From Providencia hangzhouensis (GTDB lineage Bacteria > Pseudomonadota > Gammaproteobacteria > Enterobacterales > Enterobacteriaceae), in the NCBI RefSeq assembly GCF_029193595.2, contig NZ_CP135052.1:3968001-4032000 (forward strand): 64,000 nt of DNA, read 5' to 3'. The notes beneath the pieces are model-generated. The model was not told the DNA's origin and made no database searches. It worked only from the letters and a program-made list of their open reading frames with translations. This document shows positions 1 through 8,911 of the stretch, in pieces (position 1 is the stretch's first letter; each line of letters opens with the position of its first letter). Both the position numbers and the translations under genes were made by a program.

Positions 1-120
1 AATAATTTCATCTTCCGATGTTTTCCCATATAGTTCTAAACTATATTCTTTATTTATTTTCTTAATATTTATTCCTTCAGGGAAAGTGTCATGATCGAGA
101 AACACGATTTTAACTGTCAT
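1..120 (-). CDS. D-2-hydroxyacid dehydrogenase, N-terminal fragment (cut by window edge)
   Basis: The minus strand opens with ATG at 118-120 and reads about 40 codons to the window edge, beginning MTVKIVFLDHDTFPEG. This strand-turn-'LD.DT.P' beginning is typical of hydroxypyruvate/glycerate reductases and other D-2-hydroxyacid dehydrogenases, which reduce 2-keto acids with NAD(P)H in the cytoplasm. A purine-rich GGGTGG ribosome site lies just upstream of the ATG. The catalytic and NAD-binding parts are outside the window, so substrate and full length cannot be judged. The gene is too short here to be caught as an ORF. A perfect palindrome at 250-269 lies about 130 bp upstream and could be its operator. 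Confidence 0.6.
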   Translation of the reverse strand, partial: MTVKIVFLDHDTFPEGINIKKINKEYSLELYGKTSEDEII

Positions 121-249
121 TTTTATTACCACCCAATTAATCAACAAAATGAATGTCAATTAGACTTTTTGATTTAATAAAATTATATAATTCGCTTATC
201 AGGAAGGCATTGTAAGAATGACTAGTTTTTAACGTGAAAAATTGAATAT

Positions 250-269
250 AATTGTGCAAATGCACAATT
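250..269. promoter_or_regulatory. 20-bp palindrome, possible operator
   Basis: Two perfect 9-bp arms, AATTGTGCA and TGCACAATT, flank a 2-bp AA centre. The element lies between the nar operon terminator and the dehydrogenase gene that starts at 120 on the minus strand. The size and symmetry suit a dimeric repressor site. No regulator gene is adjacent, so the binding protein is unknown. Confidence 0.4.
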
Positions 270-301
270 TGTTATGAATTCGATCACAAGAATGTGATGA
301 A

Positions 302-331
302 TAAAAAAACCCCATCTCCTATGAGATGGGG
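302..331 (-). terminator. Intrinsic terminator after narI
   Basis: Perfect 9-bp stem CCCCATCTC / GAGATGGGG (310-318 and 323-331) with a 4-base loop. On the minus strand it is followed by seven U (303-309). It lies 86 bp past the narI stop and is the likely end of the narKGHJI transcript. Confidence 0.85.
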
Positions 332-416
332 CGCCAAAATAGCAATATTTGTTGTTTACACAAGAACAAGTTGTACAAAAGCAATGTATTGGCCCACCTC
401 CTTGTGGAACCCAAAC

Positions 417-1094
417 CTAATGGCGATTTCTCACCAATTGATACCGACGAGTCAGGTATTCGATAGGTGCACTCCAAATGTGCACTAAACGGCAGAATGG
501 GAAGAGTAAAAATATCGTCATCCCCAACACAATATGCAGTTTAAAAACAATGCCAACCCCTTCAAGGTAATTGGATGCCCCCCAATGGAATGTCACAATA
601 GACTGTGCCCATCCCACTAATTTCAACATTTCGCTACCATCCATATGTTGTGCTGAGAATGGAATGGTAAGTAATCCTAAGCAAACTTGCACCACCAGCA
701 AGGTTAAGATCATGATGTCACCAAAGGATGAAGTTGCTCTCACTCGTGGGTTTGTCAGGCGGCGCTTCAATAGCATCGCGCCACCAATTAACATCATCAC
801 ACCTGCTGATCCCCCACCTATCATCGCCATTAACTGCTTAATGTGCATTGGCAGAAAAGATTCATACATCCAATGAGGCGTTAACATACCTAAAAAGTGC
901 CCGACAAAAATCCCAATAATCCCCAAATGGAATAAGTTTGATGCCAAACGCATGTTCTTTTTATCCAACATTTGGCTGGAACCCGCTCGCCACGTGTATT
1001 GCCCGTAATCGTAACGTAACCAACTACCGACAATAAATACCGTCCCAGCGATATAGGGGTAAATATCGAAGAAAAATTGATTGATAAAATTCAT
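417..1094 (-). CDS. narI: Respiratory nitrate reductase gamma subunit, cytochrome b
   Basis: Membrane anchor of nitrate reductase A. It oxidises quinol at the periplasmic face and passes electrons through two b haems to NarH. The 225 residues match the E. coli NarI length. About five hydrophobic helices are visible. The four haem ligands known from E. coli are present at the same positions: H56 and H66 (in '[12 protein letters not shown]'), H187 ('FKLH') and H205 ('RLVH'). The gene is last in narGHJI; its ATG overlaps the narJ stop by 4 bp, so it is probably translationally coupled. A terminator follows at 302-331. Confidence 0.96.
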   Translation of the reverse strand: MNFINQFFFDIYPYIAGTVFIVGSWLRYDYGQYTWRAGSSQMLDKKNMRLASNLFHLGIIGIFVGHFLGMLTPHWMYESFLPMHIKQLMAMIGGGSAGVMMLIGGAMLLKRRLTNPRVRATSSFGDIMILTLLVVQVCLGLLTIPFSAQHMDGSEMLKLVGWAQSIVTFHWGASNYLEGVGIVFKLHIVLGMTIFLLFPFCRLVHIWSAPIEYLTRRYQLVRNRH

Positions 1095-1813
1095 TTTTGA
1101 ACTCCTACATGGCTGCCCACACTGAGATCCAAATACTGTGGTACCACCGCATTGGCGAAGCGATGTTGATGCGCTGCAACTTCGCTACCACATGTTTTTT
1201 CATCGGCAAAAAATTTCACTTGCTCCTCTTCCCAAACTGCATCTAGCGCCTCTGGGGTATCATCCCGTACTTCGGTTGCTACTTGTTTGCTTAATTGCTC
1301 CGCAGCAATGTCGCTATGGGAAAGCTCAAGTAAAAAATCAAATAAAACAGAGAAACGGCTTTCTCGCTGTTTCAACCTTTCCCCTAACAGCGCTAAAATT
1401 GGCGCAATATCCTGTAGCCCCTCGATAGTTTCATCGGTCGGTAATGCCGTGAGGTATTCCAAATAAATGGGCAAATGATCGGGTAATTCACGGCAATCAA
1501 TTTGCAAACCCTGTTGCTGATATTGAGCCATTAAATCAACCATCGCTTGCCCTCGGTCTCGGGATTCGCCATGTACATGCTCAAATAGCAATAATGATGT
1601 CGCGCGTCCTCTATCAAACAGTTCACAATATTGCGCCTGCATATCAAGTAAGTCTTCGTTGAGATACTCACGCACAAACACCATCAGTTGAACAGCCCGT
1701 GTGACAGGCAGCTCATCAGCCTGTTCTAGCGCTTCAATGAGCTCATCACGATGCAACCAAAGCGCTTCCGAAGGGTATTCCAATAACCGAGAAATCACTT
1801 TTAGTGTCATCAT
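1091..1813 (-). CDS. narJ: Nitrate reductase molybdenum-cofactor assembly chaperone
   Basis: Cytoplasmic chaperone of the TorD/NarJ family that holds apo-NarGH while molybdenum cofactor and Fe-S clusters are inserted; it is not part of the final enzyme. It has 240 residues (E. coli 236) and is all-helical and acidic. The N-terminal '[12 protein letters not shown]' and the 'YLEYLTALP' segment are family hallmarks. It overlaps narH upstream and narI downstream by 4 bp each. Identity rests on protein similarity and on its fixed place in the operon. Confidence 0.95.
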   Translation of the reverse strand: MMTLKVISRLLEYPSEALWLHRDELIEALEQADELPVTRAVQLMVFVREYLNEDLLDMQAQYCELFDRGRATSLLLFEHVHGESRDRGQAMVDLMAQYQQQGLQIDCRELPDHLPIYLEYLTALPTDETIEGLQDIAPILALLGERLKQRESRFSVLFDFLLELSHSDIAAEQLSKQVATEVRDDTPEALDAVWEEEQVKFFADEKTCGSEVAAHQHRFANAVVPQYLDLSVGSHVGVQK

Positions 1814-3351
1814 AGTGCTTTCTCCTGATTATTTTTTGGTGTGATATCAATGGCGTCAATGCGCCTGCTATTAAATAAATTCGCTTTGCTATCGCTGCCA
1901 TGGCAACCATCACCAAAACTAAAGCCACAAGCTTTCGCTTCAGGGAATGCTTCACGCGCCAATTCTCGATGACTGGATGGAATGACAAAACGGTCTTCAT
2001 AGTTAGCAATGGCTAAATAGCGGTACATTTCTTGTGCCTGAGCTTGTGTTAAGCCGACTTGCTCTAATGCACTGGTATCACATTGGTTTTCCACGGTTTC
2101 TGCCCGTTTGAAATGGCGCATCGCTAACATACGTTTTAACGCCAATAACACCGGTTCGGTATCCCCTGCGGTTAACAAATTCGCAAGGTATTGCACTGGA
2201 ATGCGTAAACTTTCGACATCCGGCAATACACCTTTATTAGCTAATAGCCCTGAATCCGCCACTGACTGGATCGGTGACAAAGGTGGTACATACCACACCA
2301 TTGGTAACGTGCGGTATTCAGGGTGTAATGGCAGAGCTAAGCGCCATTCCATCGCCATTTTGTACACTGGAGATTTCTGTGCCGCATCGATCACACTTAA
2401 TGGGATCCCTTGTTTTTGCGCTTCTTCAATCACTTTTGGATCATGGGGATCAAGGAAAACATCAAGTTGGCTCTGGTAAAGGTCGGTTTCCTTTTCGACA
2501 CTGGCAGCCGACTCAATTTTATCGGCGTCATACAGCAATACCCCTAAATAGCGGATACGACCAACACAGGTTTCAGAGCAAACCGTTGGCATACCTGACT
2601 CAATACGTGGGTAACAGAAAATACATTTTTCTGATTTACCGCTTTTCCAATTGAAATAGATTTTTTTATACGGGCAACCAGTTAAGCACATACGCCAGCC
2701 ACGGCATTTGTCTTGGTCAATCAAAACAATACCGTCTTCTGAGCGCTTATAAATTGCACCACTTGGGCAGGTCGCGACGCAAGCTGGGTTTAAACAATGT
2801 TCACACAGGCGTGGCAAATACATCATGAACGTATTTTCAAACTGCCCATACATCTCTTTTTGAATATGTTCAAAGTTTTTATCTTGGGCTCGTTTGGCGA
2901 ATTCACCGCCTAAATCATCTTCCCAGTTTGGTCCCATTTTCACGTTACTCATTCGCTCACCAGTAATTAATGAACGAGGGCGTGCTGTCGGTACGTGCTT
3001 ATCTTCTTTAGCATTTTTTAAATGGCCGTAGTCATAATTAAACGGCTCATAATAATCATCCAAAGCAGGTACATCTGGGTTAGCGAAGATTTTTGATAAA
3101 ACGCCAACTTTGTTCCCCATACGTGGAACCAATTTACCCTTAATGGTGCGGATCCAGCCTCCTTTCCATTTTTCTTGGTCTTCCCAATTATGGGGGTAAC
3201 CAATACCTGGTTTGGTTTCGACGTTATTAAACCATGCGTATTCTACCCCTTCGCGGCTAGTCCACACGTTTTTACAGGTCACTGAGCAAGTGTGACAACC
3301 AATACATTTATCAAGGTTTAGCACCATGCCGACTTGAGAACGAATTTTCAT
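1810..3351 (-). CDS. narH: Respiratory nitrate reductase beta subunit, four-cluster ferredoxin
   Basis: Cytoplasmic-face electron-transfer subunit between NarI haems and the NarG active site. It has 513 residues (E. coli 512). Cysteine groups are visible in order: 'CIGCHTCSVTC' near residue 16; 'CEHCLNPACVATCPSG' and 'CRGWRMCLTGCPY' in the middle, where a tryptophan replaces the second cysteine and marks the [3Fe-4S] cluster; then 'CIFCYPR' with 'CSETCVGR'. These bind three [4Fe-4S] and one [3Fe-4S] cluster in the family. It abuts narG (shared base at 3351) and overlaps narJ. Confidence 0.97.
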   Translation of the reverse strand: MKIRSQVGMVLNLDKCIGCHTCSVTCKNVWTSREGVEYAWFNNVETKPGIGYPHNWEDQEKWKGGWIRTIKGKLVPRMGNKVGVLSKIFANPDVPALDDYYEPFNYDYGHLKNAKEDKHVPTARPRSLITGERMSNVKMGPNWEDDLGGEFAKRAQDKNFEHIQKEMYGQFENTFMMYLPRLCEHCLNPACVATCPSGAIYKRSEDGIVLIDQDKCRGWRMCLTGCPYKKIYFNWKSGKSEKCIFCYPRIESGMPTVCSETCVGRIRYLGVLLYDADKIESAASVEKETDLYQSQLDVFLDPHDPKVIEEAQKQGIPLSVIDAAQKSPVYKMAMEWRLALPLHPEYRTLPMVWYVPPLSPIQSVADSGLLANKGVLPDVESLRIPVQYLANLLTAGDTEPVLLALKRMLAMRHFKRAETVENQCDTSALEQVGLTQAQAQEMYRYLAIANYEDRFVIPSSHRELAREAFPEAKACGFSFGDGCHGSDSKANLFNSRRIDAIDITPKNNQEKAL

Positions 3352-6300
3352 TATGCTTTCTCCTTTCCGCTCAAGGTCTGCTGGTAGGCATCACCTTCAC
3401 CATCCAGCCAGTCAACCTGTTTCATTTTGCGAACAACCACAAATTCATCACGATTAGAACCTACGGTTCCGTAATAATTGAAGCTATAGGCAAGGTGCGC
3501 ATAGCCACCGATCATATGCGTAGGTTTCGGGCAAACACGCGTGACCGAATTATGAATTCCGCCACGTTGAGCCGTAACTTCAGAGCCTGGTAAGTTGATC
3601 AGTCGTTCTTGGGCGTGGTACATCATGATCATGCCATCAGGAATACGTTGGCTAACGATCGCTTTAGCGGTTAATGCACCATTACTGTTAAAAGCTTCAA
3701 CCCAATCGTTATCTTCAACACCCAGTTCGCGGGCATCTTCTTCGCTCAGCCAAACAACTGGACCACCGCGACCTAACGTCAACATTAATAAGTTGTCACT
3801 GTAAGTAGAGTGGATCCCCCATTTTTGGTGCGGTGTTAAAAAGTTCAGTGCTTTTTCTGGGAACCCATTGGATTTTTTCCCCATAAGTGGCTGAGCCGCT
3901 CGAGTGTCAATTGGTGGACGATACACCACAAGGCTTTCCCCAAAGGCGCGCATCCATTCGTGATCTTGATACAATTGCTGACGACCACTGAGCGTCCGCC
4001 ATGGGATCATTTCATGCACGTTGGTGTAACAGGCATTGTAGGAAACATGTTCATCTTCCAACCCTGACCATGTAGGGCTTGAGATAATTTTACGCGGCTG
4101 CGCAACAATATCGCGAAAACGGATTTTTTCGTCTTCTTTATAACGAGCAAGATGAGTATGGTCGCGGCCCGTTACTTTGCTTAATGCATCCCATGCTTTT
4201 ACTGCCACTTGCCCATTGGTTTCAGGTGCAAGTGTTAAAATGACTTCCGCGGCATCAATTGCCGTTTCAATTTTTGGCCGCCCAGCATTGGTACCGTCAG
4301 GCTGGGTTTTATTGAGTTTTTTCAAGAAATCAATTTCATCTTGTGTATTCCAATTGATCCCTTTACCACCATTACCCAATTTATCCATCAATGGGCCAAG
4401 AGAGGTAAAACGTGCATAAGTATTTGGGTAGTCACGCTCAACACAGATAATATGCGGCGCTGTTTTCCCTGGAATAAGCTCGCATTGCCCTTTTTTCCAA
4501 TCTCTAACATCAAAAGGCTGTGCCATCTCGGCTGCACTATCATGTTGAATCGGCAGCGTCACCACATCCGTTTCTTTGCCTAAGTGCCCAACGCTGACCT
4601 CAGAAAATGCTTTGGCAATCCCCTTATAAATTTCCCAATCGCTTTTGGATTCCCAAGCTGGGTCAACTGCAGCTGATAATGGGTGAATAAATGGATGCAT
4701 ATCCGAGGTATTCATATCGTCTTTTTCATACCAAGTAGCAGTCGGTAAAATAACGTCCGAGAACAGGCAGGTGCTCGACATTCTGAAGTCGAGAGTCACC
4801 ACTAAGTCAACTTTCCCTTCTGCCGCTTTATCTTGCCATTCCACTTCTTCTGGTTTGACGCCGCCTTGTTGACCTAAGTCTTTGCCTTGAATACCATTTT
4901 CAGTTCCTAATAAGTATTTCAGTAAGTATTCATGGCCTTTCCCTGCGGAACCCAATAAATTTGAACGCCAAATAAACAGATTTCGTGGGAAATTTTGAGG
5001 GTCATCAGGTTGCTCTGAAGCAAAGCGAATATTCCCTTCTTTCAACTGCTTAACAGTATAGTCAGTGGGTGACATCCCTTCACTTTGAGCATTCTTCGCA
5101 ATATTTAATGGGTTGACATTTAATTGTGGTGCTGACGGCAGCCACCCCATGCGTTCTGCACGTACATTCATATCAACCAAACTGCCGCTAAAGGCTTGCT
5201 TATCGGCTAGAGGCGATAACAACTCTTCTGTTGCGACTGTTTCATAACGCCATTGGCTTGAATGGTTATAAAAGAAAGATGTGCTATTCATATGGCGAGG
5301 TGGGCGCTGCCAGTCCAAACCAAAGGCTAAAGGTAACCAACCCGTTTGTGGCCGTAATTTCTCTTGCCCAACATAATGAGACCAGCCGCCGCCGCTTTGC
5401 CCAACGCAACCACAGAAAATCAACATATTGATAATCGCACGATAGGTCATATCCATGTGATACCAGTGGTTAATCCCTGCGCCAACAATCACCATAGAAC
5501 GGCCATGGGTTTTCTCTGCGGTATCGGCAAACTCACGCGCTATGCGAATAATATTTTGGCGGCTAACCCCAGTGACTTTTTCCGCCCACGCAGGTGAATA
5601 CGCTTTCATATCATCGTAATCAACCGCACAGTTTTCATCACCAAAACCACGGTCAATACCGTAGTTCGCTAGCATTAAATCATAAACACTAGTAACCAAT
5701 GATTCGCTACCATCAGCTAACTGAATACGTTTAGCGGGCAGTTTATGTAATAAAACATCTTTAAGTTCAACATGCTGGAAGTGCTCACTTTCTAATCCAC
5801 CAAAGTAAGGAAAACCAACATCGACAAATTCATCATGGCTATCTGCCAAGCTGAGTTTCATTTTAATGTTATGTGCATCTTGCCCAGCACGCGGTTCTAA
5901 ATTCCATTTTTGGCCGCCATCCCAACGGAATCCCATTGAACCTTGTGGAGCACATAATTCACCTGTCTCTTCATCAATCGCAATAGTTTTCCATTCGGCA
6001 TTTTTTTCTTCGCCTAATGAATTATGTAAATCAGATGCCCGTAGCATGCGGCCTGCGGCATAAGAACCATCTTCACGCTTATCTAGCATAACAAGCATCG
6101 GCATATCGGTATAAGTGCGCACATATTCACGGAAGTATTCCGCTTCACGTTTTACATGGAATTCATTGAGGATCACATGCCCCATCGCCATTGCCATGGC
6201 GCTATCCGTTCCTTGTTTCGGGTTCAACCAATGGTCACATAATTTGGCAATTTCCGCGTAGTCTGGCGTCACCGCGACCGTTTTCGTCCCTTTATAACGC

Positions 6301-7112
6301 ACTTCTGCAAAAAAGTGTGCGTCTGGCGTACGCGTTTGCGGTACGTTAGAACCCCAAGCAATAATATAAGACGAGTTGTACCAATCCGCTGATTCAGGTA
6401 CGTCAGTTTGTTCGCCCCACGTCATGGGTGACGCAGGTGGCAAGTCACAATACCAGTCATAAAAACTTAAGCATGAGCCACCAATTAACGATAAATAGCG
6501 AGCACCCGAGGCGTAGGAAACCATCGACATCGCGGGAATTGGTGAAAAGCCAACAATGCGGTCAGGACCAAATTCTTTAATCGTCGCGACGTTCGCTGCC
6601 GCAATCAGTTCATTCACCTCCTGCCAGCTTGAGCGAACAAAACCACCACGACCACGAGCTTGTTTATAGCTTTGTGCCTTCTGTGGGTCATTGATAATAG
6701 ATAGCCACGCTGCAACAGGGTCTTGCTGCTCCGCTTTTGCTTCACGCCATAGTTTAAGTAAGCGCTTACGCATCATTGGGTATTTAACACGGTTTGCGCT
6801 ATATAAATACCAAGAGTAACTCGCACCACGAGGGCATCCTCTCGGCTCATGATCAGGTAAATCTGGGCGAGTTCGTGGGTAATCCGTCTGTTGAGTTTCC
6901 CAAGTCACTAACCCATTTTTGACATAAATCTTCCAGCTACAAGAGCCCGTACAATTGACACCATGGGTGGAACGCACGACTTTGTCATGCTGCCAGCGGC
7001 TACGATAACCATCTTCCCAATCACGGTTTACATTTAACTCTTGCCCGTGATCACCTGAAAAGGTTTCGCCCAACTGCTTAAAATACCGAAATCTATCTAA
7101 AAACTTGCTCAT
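3351..7112 (-). CDS. narG: Respiratory nitrate reductase alpha subunit (Mo-bisMGD)
   Basis: Catalytic subunit that reduces nitrate to nitrite in anaerobic respiration. From ATG 7112 it has 1253 residues (E. coli 1247). The ORF is open to 7151, but a GGAGG site 8 bases ahead of 7112 and the family N-terminus 'MSKFLDRFRYFKQ' decide the start. H50, C54, C58 and C93 ('STHGVNCTGSC', 'PRGCPRG') bind the [4Fe-4S] cluster FS0, including its unusual histidine ligand. The 'DWYCDLPPASP' segment holds the aspartate molybdenum ligand. There is no Tat signal, as expected for the cytoplasm-facing NarG. It follows narK by 67 bp. Confidence 0.98.
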   Translation of the reverse strand: MSKFLDRFRYFKQLGETFSGDHGQELNVNRDWEDGYRSRWQHDKVVRSTHGVNCTGSCSWKIYVKNGLVTWETQQTDYPRTRPDLPDHEPRGCPRGASYSWYLYSANRVKYPMMRKRLLKLWREAKAEQQDPVAAWLSIINDPQKAQSYKQARGRGGFVRSSWQEVNELIAAANVATIKEFGPDRIVGFSPIPAMSMVSYASGARYLSLIGGSCLSFYDWYCDLPPASPMTWGEQTDVPESADWYNSSYIIAWGSNVPQTRTPDAHFFAEVRYKGTKTVAVTPDYAEIAKLCDHWLNPKQGTDSAMAMAMGHVILNEFHVKREAEYFREYVRTYTDMPMLVMLDKREDGSYAAGRMLRASDLHNSLGEEKNAEWKTIAIDEETGELCAPQGSMGFRWDGGQKWNLEPRAGQDAHNIKMKLSLADSHDEFVDVGFPYFGGLESEHFQHVELKDVLLHKLPAKRIQLADGSESLVTSVYDLMLANYGIDRGFGDENCAVDYDDMKAYSPAWAEKVTGVSRQNIIRIAREFADTAEKTHGRSMVIVGAGINHWYHMDMTYRAIINMLIFCGCVGQSGGGWSHYVGQEKLRPQTGWLPLAFGLDWQRPPRHMNSTSFFYNHSSQWRYETVATEELLSPLADKQAFSGSLVDMNVRAERMGWLPSAPQLNVNPLNIAKNAQSEGMSPTDYTVKQLKEGNIRFASEQPDDPQNFPRNLFIWRSNLLGSAGKGHEYLLKYLLGTENGIQGKDLGQQGGVKPEEVEWQDKAAEGKVDLVVTLDFRMSSTCLFSDVILPTATWYEKDDMNTSDMHPFIHPLSAAVDPAWESKSDWEIYKGIAKAFSEVSVGHLGKETDVVTLPIQHDSAAEMAQPFDVRDWKKGQCELIPGKTAPHIICVERDYPNTYARFTSLGPLMDKLGNGGKGINWNTQDEIDFLKKLNKTQPDGTNAGRPKIETAIDAAEVILTLAPETNGQVAVKAWDALSKVTGRDHTHLARYKEDEKIRFRDIVAQPRKIISSPTWSGLEDEHVSYNACYTNVHEMIPWRTLSGRQQLYQDHEWMRAFGESLVVYRPPIDTRAAQPLMGKKSNGFPEKALNFLTPHQKWGIHSTYSDNLLMLTLGRGGPVVWLSEEDARELGVEDNDWVEAFNSNGALTAKAIVSQRIPDGMIMMYHAQERLINLPGSEVTAQRGGIHNSVTRVCPKPTHMIGGYAHLAYSFNYYGTVGSNRDEFVVVRKMKQVDWLDGEGDAYQQTLSGKEKA

Positions 7113-7179
7113 CGGATTGCCTCCAAAGAGACGGCGACCGGCGCCGTACATTGCTAAAATTGATTTTTATGACTTGTTA

Positions 7180-8580
7180 TTATTTGTGTTTACGGCCGTA
7201 TACCAGCCATGTGATAAACACACAGGAAAGATAAAATATAAAAAACACTTTCATTGCATCTGCCGGTGAACCCGTCAGTGTTAATGATGTACCGAACGCT
7301 TTTGGAATAAAGAAGCCACCTATTGCACCAATAGCAGAGATAAACCCTAAAGCTGCAGCACTTTCTGTTACCGCCTCTTTTTGGGCTTCTTGCTCTGAAG
7401 CTCCTCTTAAGATGGCTTTGTCCATGGTTAATTTACGAAAAACAACAGCAATCATTTGGAAGGTTGAGCCACTGCCTAGCCCTGCTGTTAAAAACAGCAC
7501 CATAAATACGCCATAAAACGCCCCGAAAGAGCCTCCTTGACCGTTTTCTGGTAACGTAAAAAACAGCAAGCCGGAGAAAACAGCCATGACCACAAAGTTC
7601 AGTAATGTGACTTTCACACCACCAAAACGGTCAGATAACATGCCACCGACTGGGCGAGCTAACGCACCGAGGAAAGGGCCAAAAAAGGCAAACTTCAAGA
7701 TAATGACGTCTGGAAACTGGGTTTTCGATAACATCGCGAAACCAGCAGAAAAACCGATAAACGAGCCGAATGTCGCCAGATATAACAGGCTTAATACCCA
7801 TAGATGGCCACGTTTCAAAACAGGTAATTGTGCTTTAAGAGATGCCTTATTAGCCGCTAAGTCATTCATGCCAAACCAAGCCATCACCGTAAAAAGCAGT
7901 AGAAATGGCACCCAAATCCAAGCAGCATTTTCTAACCACAACGTTGAGCCATCAGGCTGAGCCGCTCCAGTCCCACCAACGAAAGTAAATACACCAACAC
8001 CAACGATAAAAGGCGCCACCAATTGCATGACGCTGACCCCTAAATTTCCTAGCCCACCATTCAGGCCAAGTGCACCGCCTTGGCGAGCTTTAGGGAAAAA
8101 GAAGCTGATATTGGCCATGCTGGATGCAAAGTTAGCGCCGGCAAAACCACAAAGTAGGGAAATAATGACAAAGACTTGATAAGGCGTGGCAGGGTTTTGA
8201 ATCGCATAACCTAGCCAAATACATGGGATCACTAAAAACAGCGTACTAATAGCAGTCCAACGGCGCCCACCAAAAATAGGAATAACGAATGAATAAGGGA
8301 CTCTTAATAAAGCACCTGAAACGGAAGGTAATGCGGTTAATAAAAATAATTGGTCTGTCGTAAAATTAAAACCCACTTTATTTAAATTAACCGCAACTGC
8401 ACTAAATAACATCCATACGCAAAATGCGAGCAATAAACATGGAATAGAAATCCATAAATTACGATTGGCAATACGCTGCCCTGTTTGCTGCCAAAACCGA
8501 GTATCTTCAGGACGCCAATCCTGTATAACACCATTATTTGACTGTGCAGCTACACTATTAACATTATCTCGTTGAGACAT
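7180..8580 (-). CDS. narK: Nitrate/nitrite transporter NarK
   Basis: Twelve-helix major facilitator carrier that brings nitrate in and exchanges it for nitrite. It has 466 residues (E. coli 463). The nitrate-signature region 'GANFASSMANISFFFP' followed by 'GGLGNLG' and a substrate arginine in 'LLRVPYSF' are visible; a second glycine-rich signature ('TAGLGSGSTFQM') lies in the C-terminal half. It is the first gene of the narK-GHJI run and is divergent from narX across a 331-bp regulatory region with an FNR box about 60 bp upstream of its ATG. Confidence 0.96.
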   Translation of the reverse strand: MSQRDNVNSVAAQSNNGVIQDWRPEDTRFWQQTGQRIANRNLWISIPCLLLAFCVWMLFSAVAVNLNKVGFNFTTDQLFLLTALPSVSGALLRVPYSFVIPIFGGRRWTAISTLFLVIPCIWLGYAIQNPATPYQVFVIISLLCGFAGANFASSMANISFFFPKARQGGALGLNGGLGNLGVSVMQLVAPFIVGVGVFTFVGGTGAAQPDGSTLWLENAAWIWVPFLLLFTVMAWFGMNDLAANKASLKAQLPVLKRGHLWVLSLLYLATFGSFIGFSAGFAMLSKTQFPDVIILKFAFFGPFLGALARPVGGMLSDRFGGVKVTLLNFVVMAVFSGLLFFTLPENGQGGSFGAFYGVFMVLFLTAGLGSGSTFQMIAVVFRKLTMDKAILRGASEQEAQKEAVTESAAALGFISAIGAIGGFFIPKAFGTSLTLTGSPADAMKVFFIFYLSCVFITWLVYGRKHK

Positions 8581-8640
8581 AAATCACCCCGATAAATACA
8601 ATTTCTGCTCGCAGTGTGTGGCGAATAGACCACCGTGAAG

Positions 8641-8654
8641 CTGATCTAAATCAA
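8641..8654 (-). promoter_or_regulatory. FNR box of the narK promoter
   Basis: CTGAT-CTAA-ATCAA matches the FNR consensus TTGAT-N4-ATCAA at 9 of 10 positions. Its centre is about 67 bp upstream of the narK ATG, which allows a class II promoter (site at -41.5) with a leader of about 25 bases. This places narKGHJI under anaerobic control. Confidence 0.75.
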
Positions 8655-8700
8655 GAGAGATTTAAATGAAATATGCGTGATTTTTCTCGTTAACCACCAG

Positions 8701-8816
8701 AGGAGTATTAGGAGTACAAAACAATAATTGATTGAATTAAAACAAAAAAATTCATTGCCAGGTAATTTTATTTGTTGAAATTTAAAGCGAATAATTCAAT
8801 GGGATATTAAGGAGTA
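8701..8816. promoter_or_regulatory. NarL heptamer cluster between narK and narX
   Basis: The heptamer AGGAGTA, an exact match to the NarL consensus (TACYYMT read on the other strand), occurs at 8701-8707, 8710-8716 and 8810-8816. The first two are direct repeats 9 bp apart and lie 55-70 bp upstream of the FNR box relative to narK. This is the usual arrangement for nitrate activation by NarL-P of narK. Confidence 0.6.
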
Positions 8817-8842
8817 ATACCGAAGTGGCATATTCAATTTTA

Positions 8843-8848
8843 TATAAT
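8843..8848 (+). promoter_or_regulatory. Candidate -10 element of narXL
   Basis: Perfect TATAAT 64 bp upstream of the narX ATG. No good -35 hexamer is seen at the right spacing, so activation or weak constitutive use is likely. Confidence 0.4.
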
Positions 8849-8911
8849 AGAGAAACAATATCTACGTTATCAAAAATAATAAATAAACGTATAGAGTAGA
8901 AAGGATCATTT

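Noticed and set aside
7113..7151. Upstream ATG start for narG at 7151
   Set aside because: The GGAGG site fits the ATG at 7112, and the family N-terminus starts there.
7586..7960. Plus-strand ORFs within nar, such as 124 codons inside narK and 126 codons near 2274
   Set aside because: Antisense to well-conserved genes with no start signals or domains.
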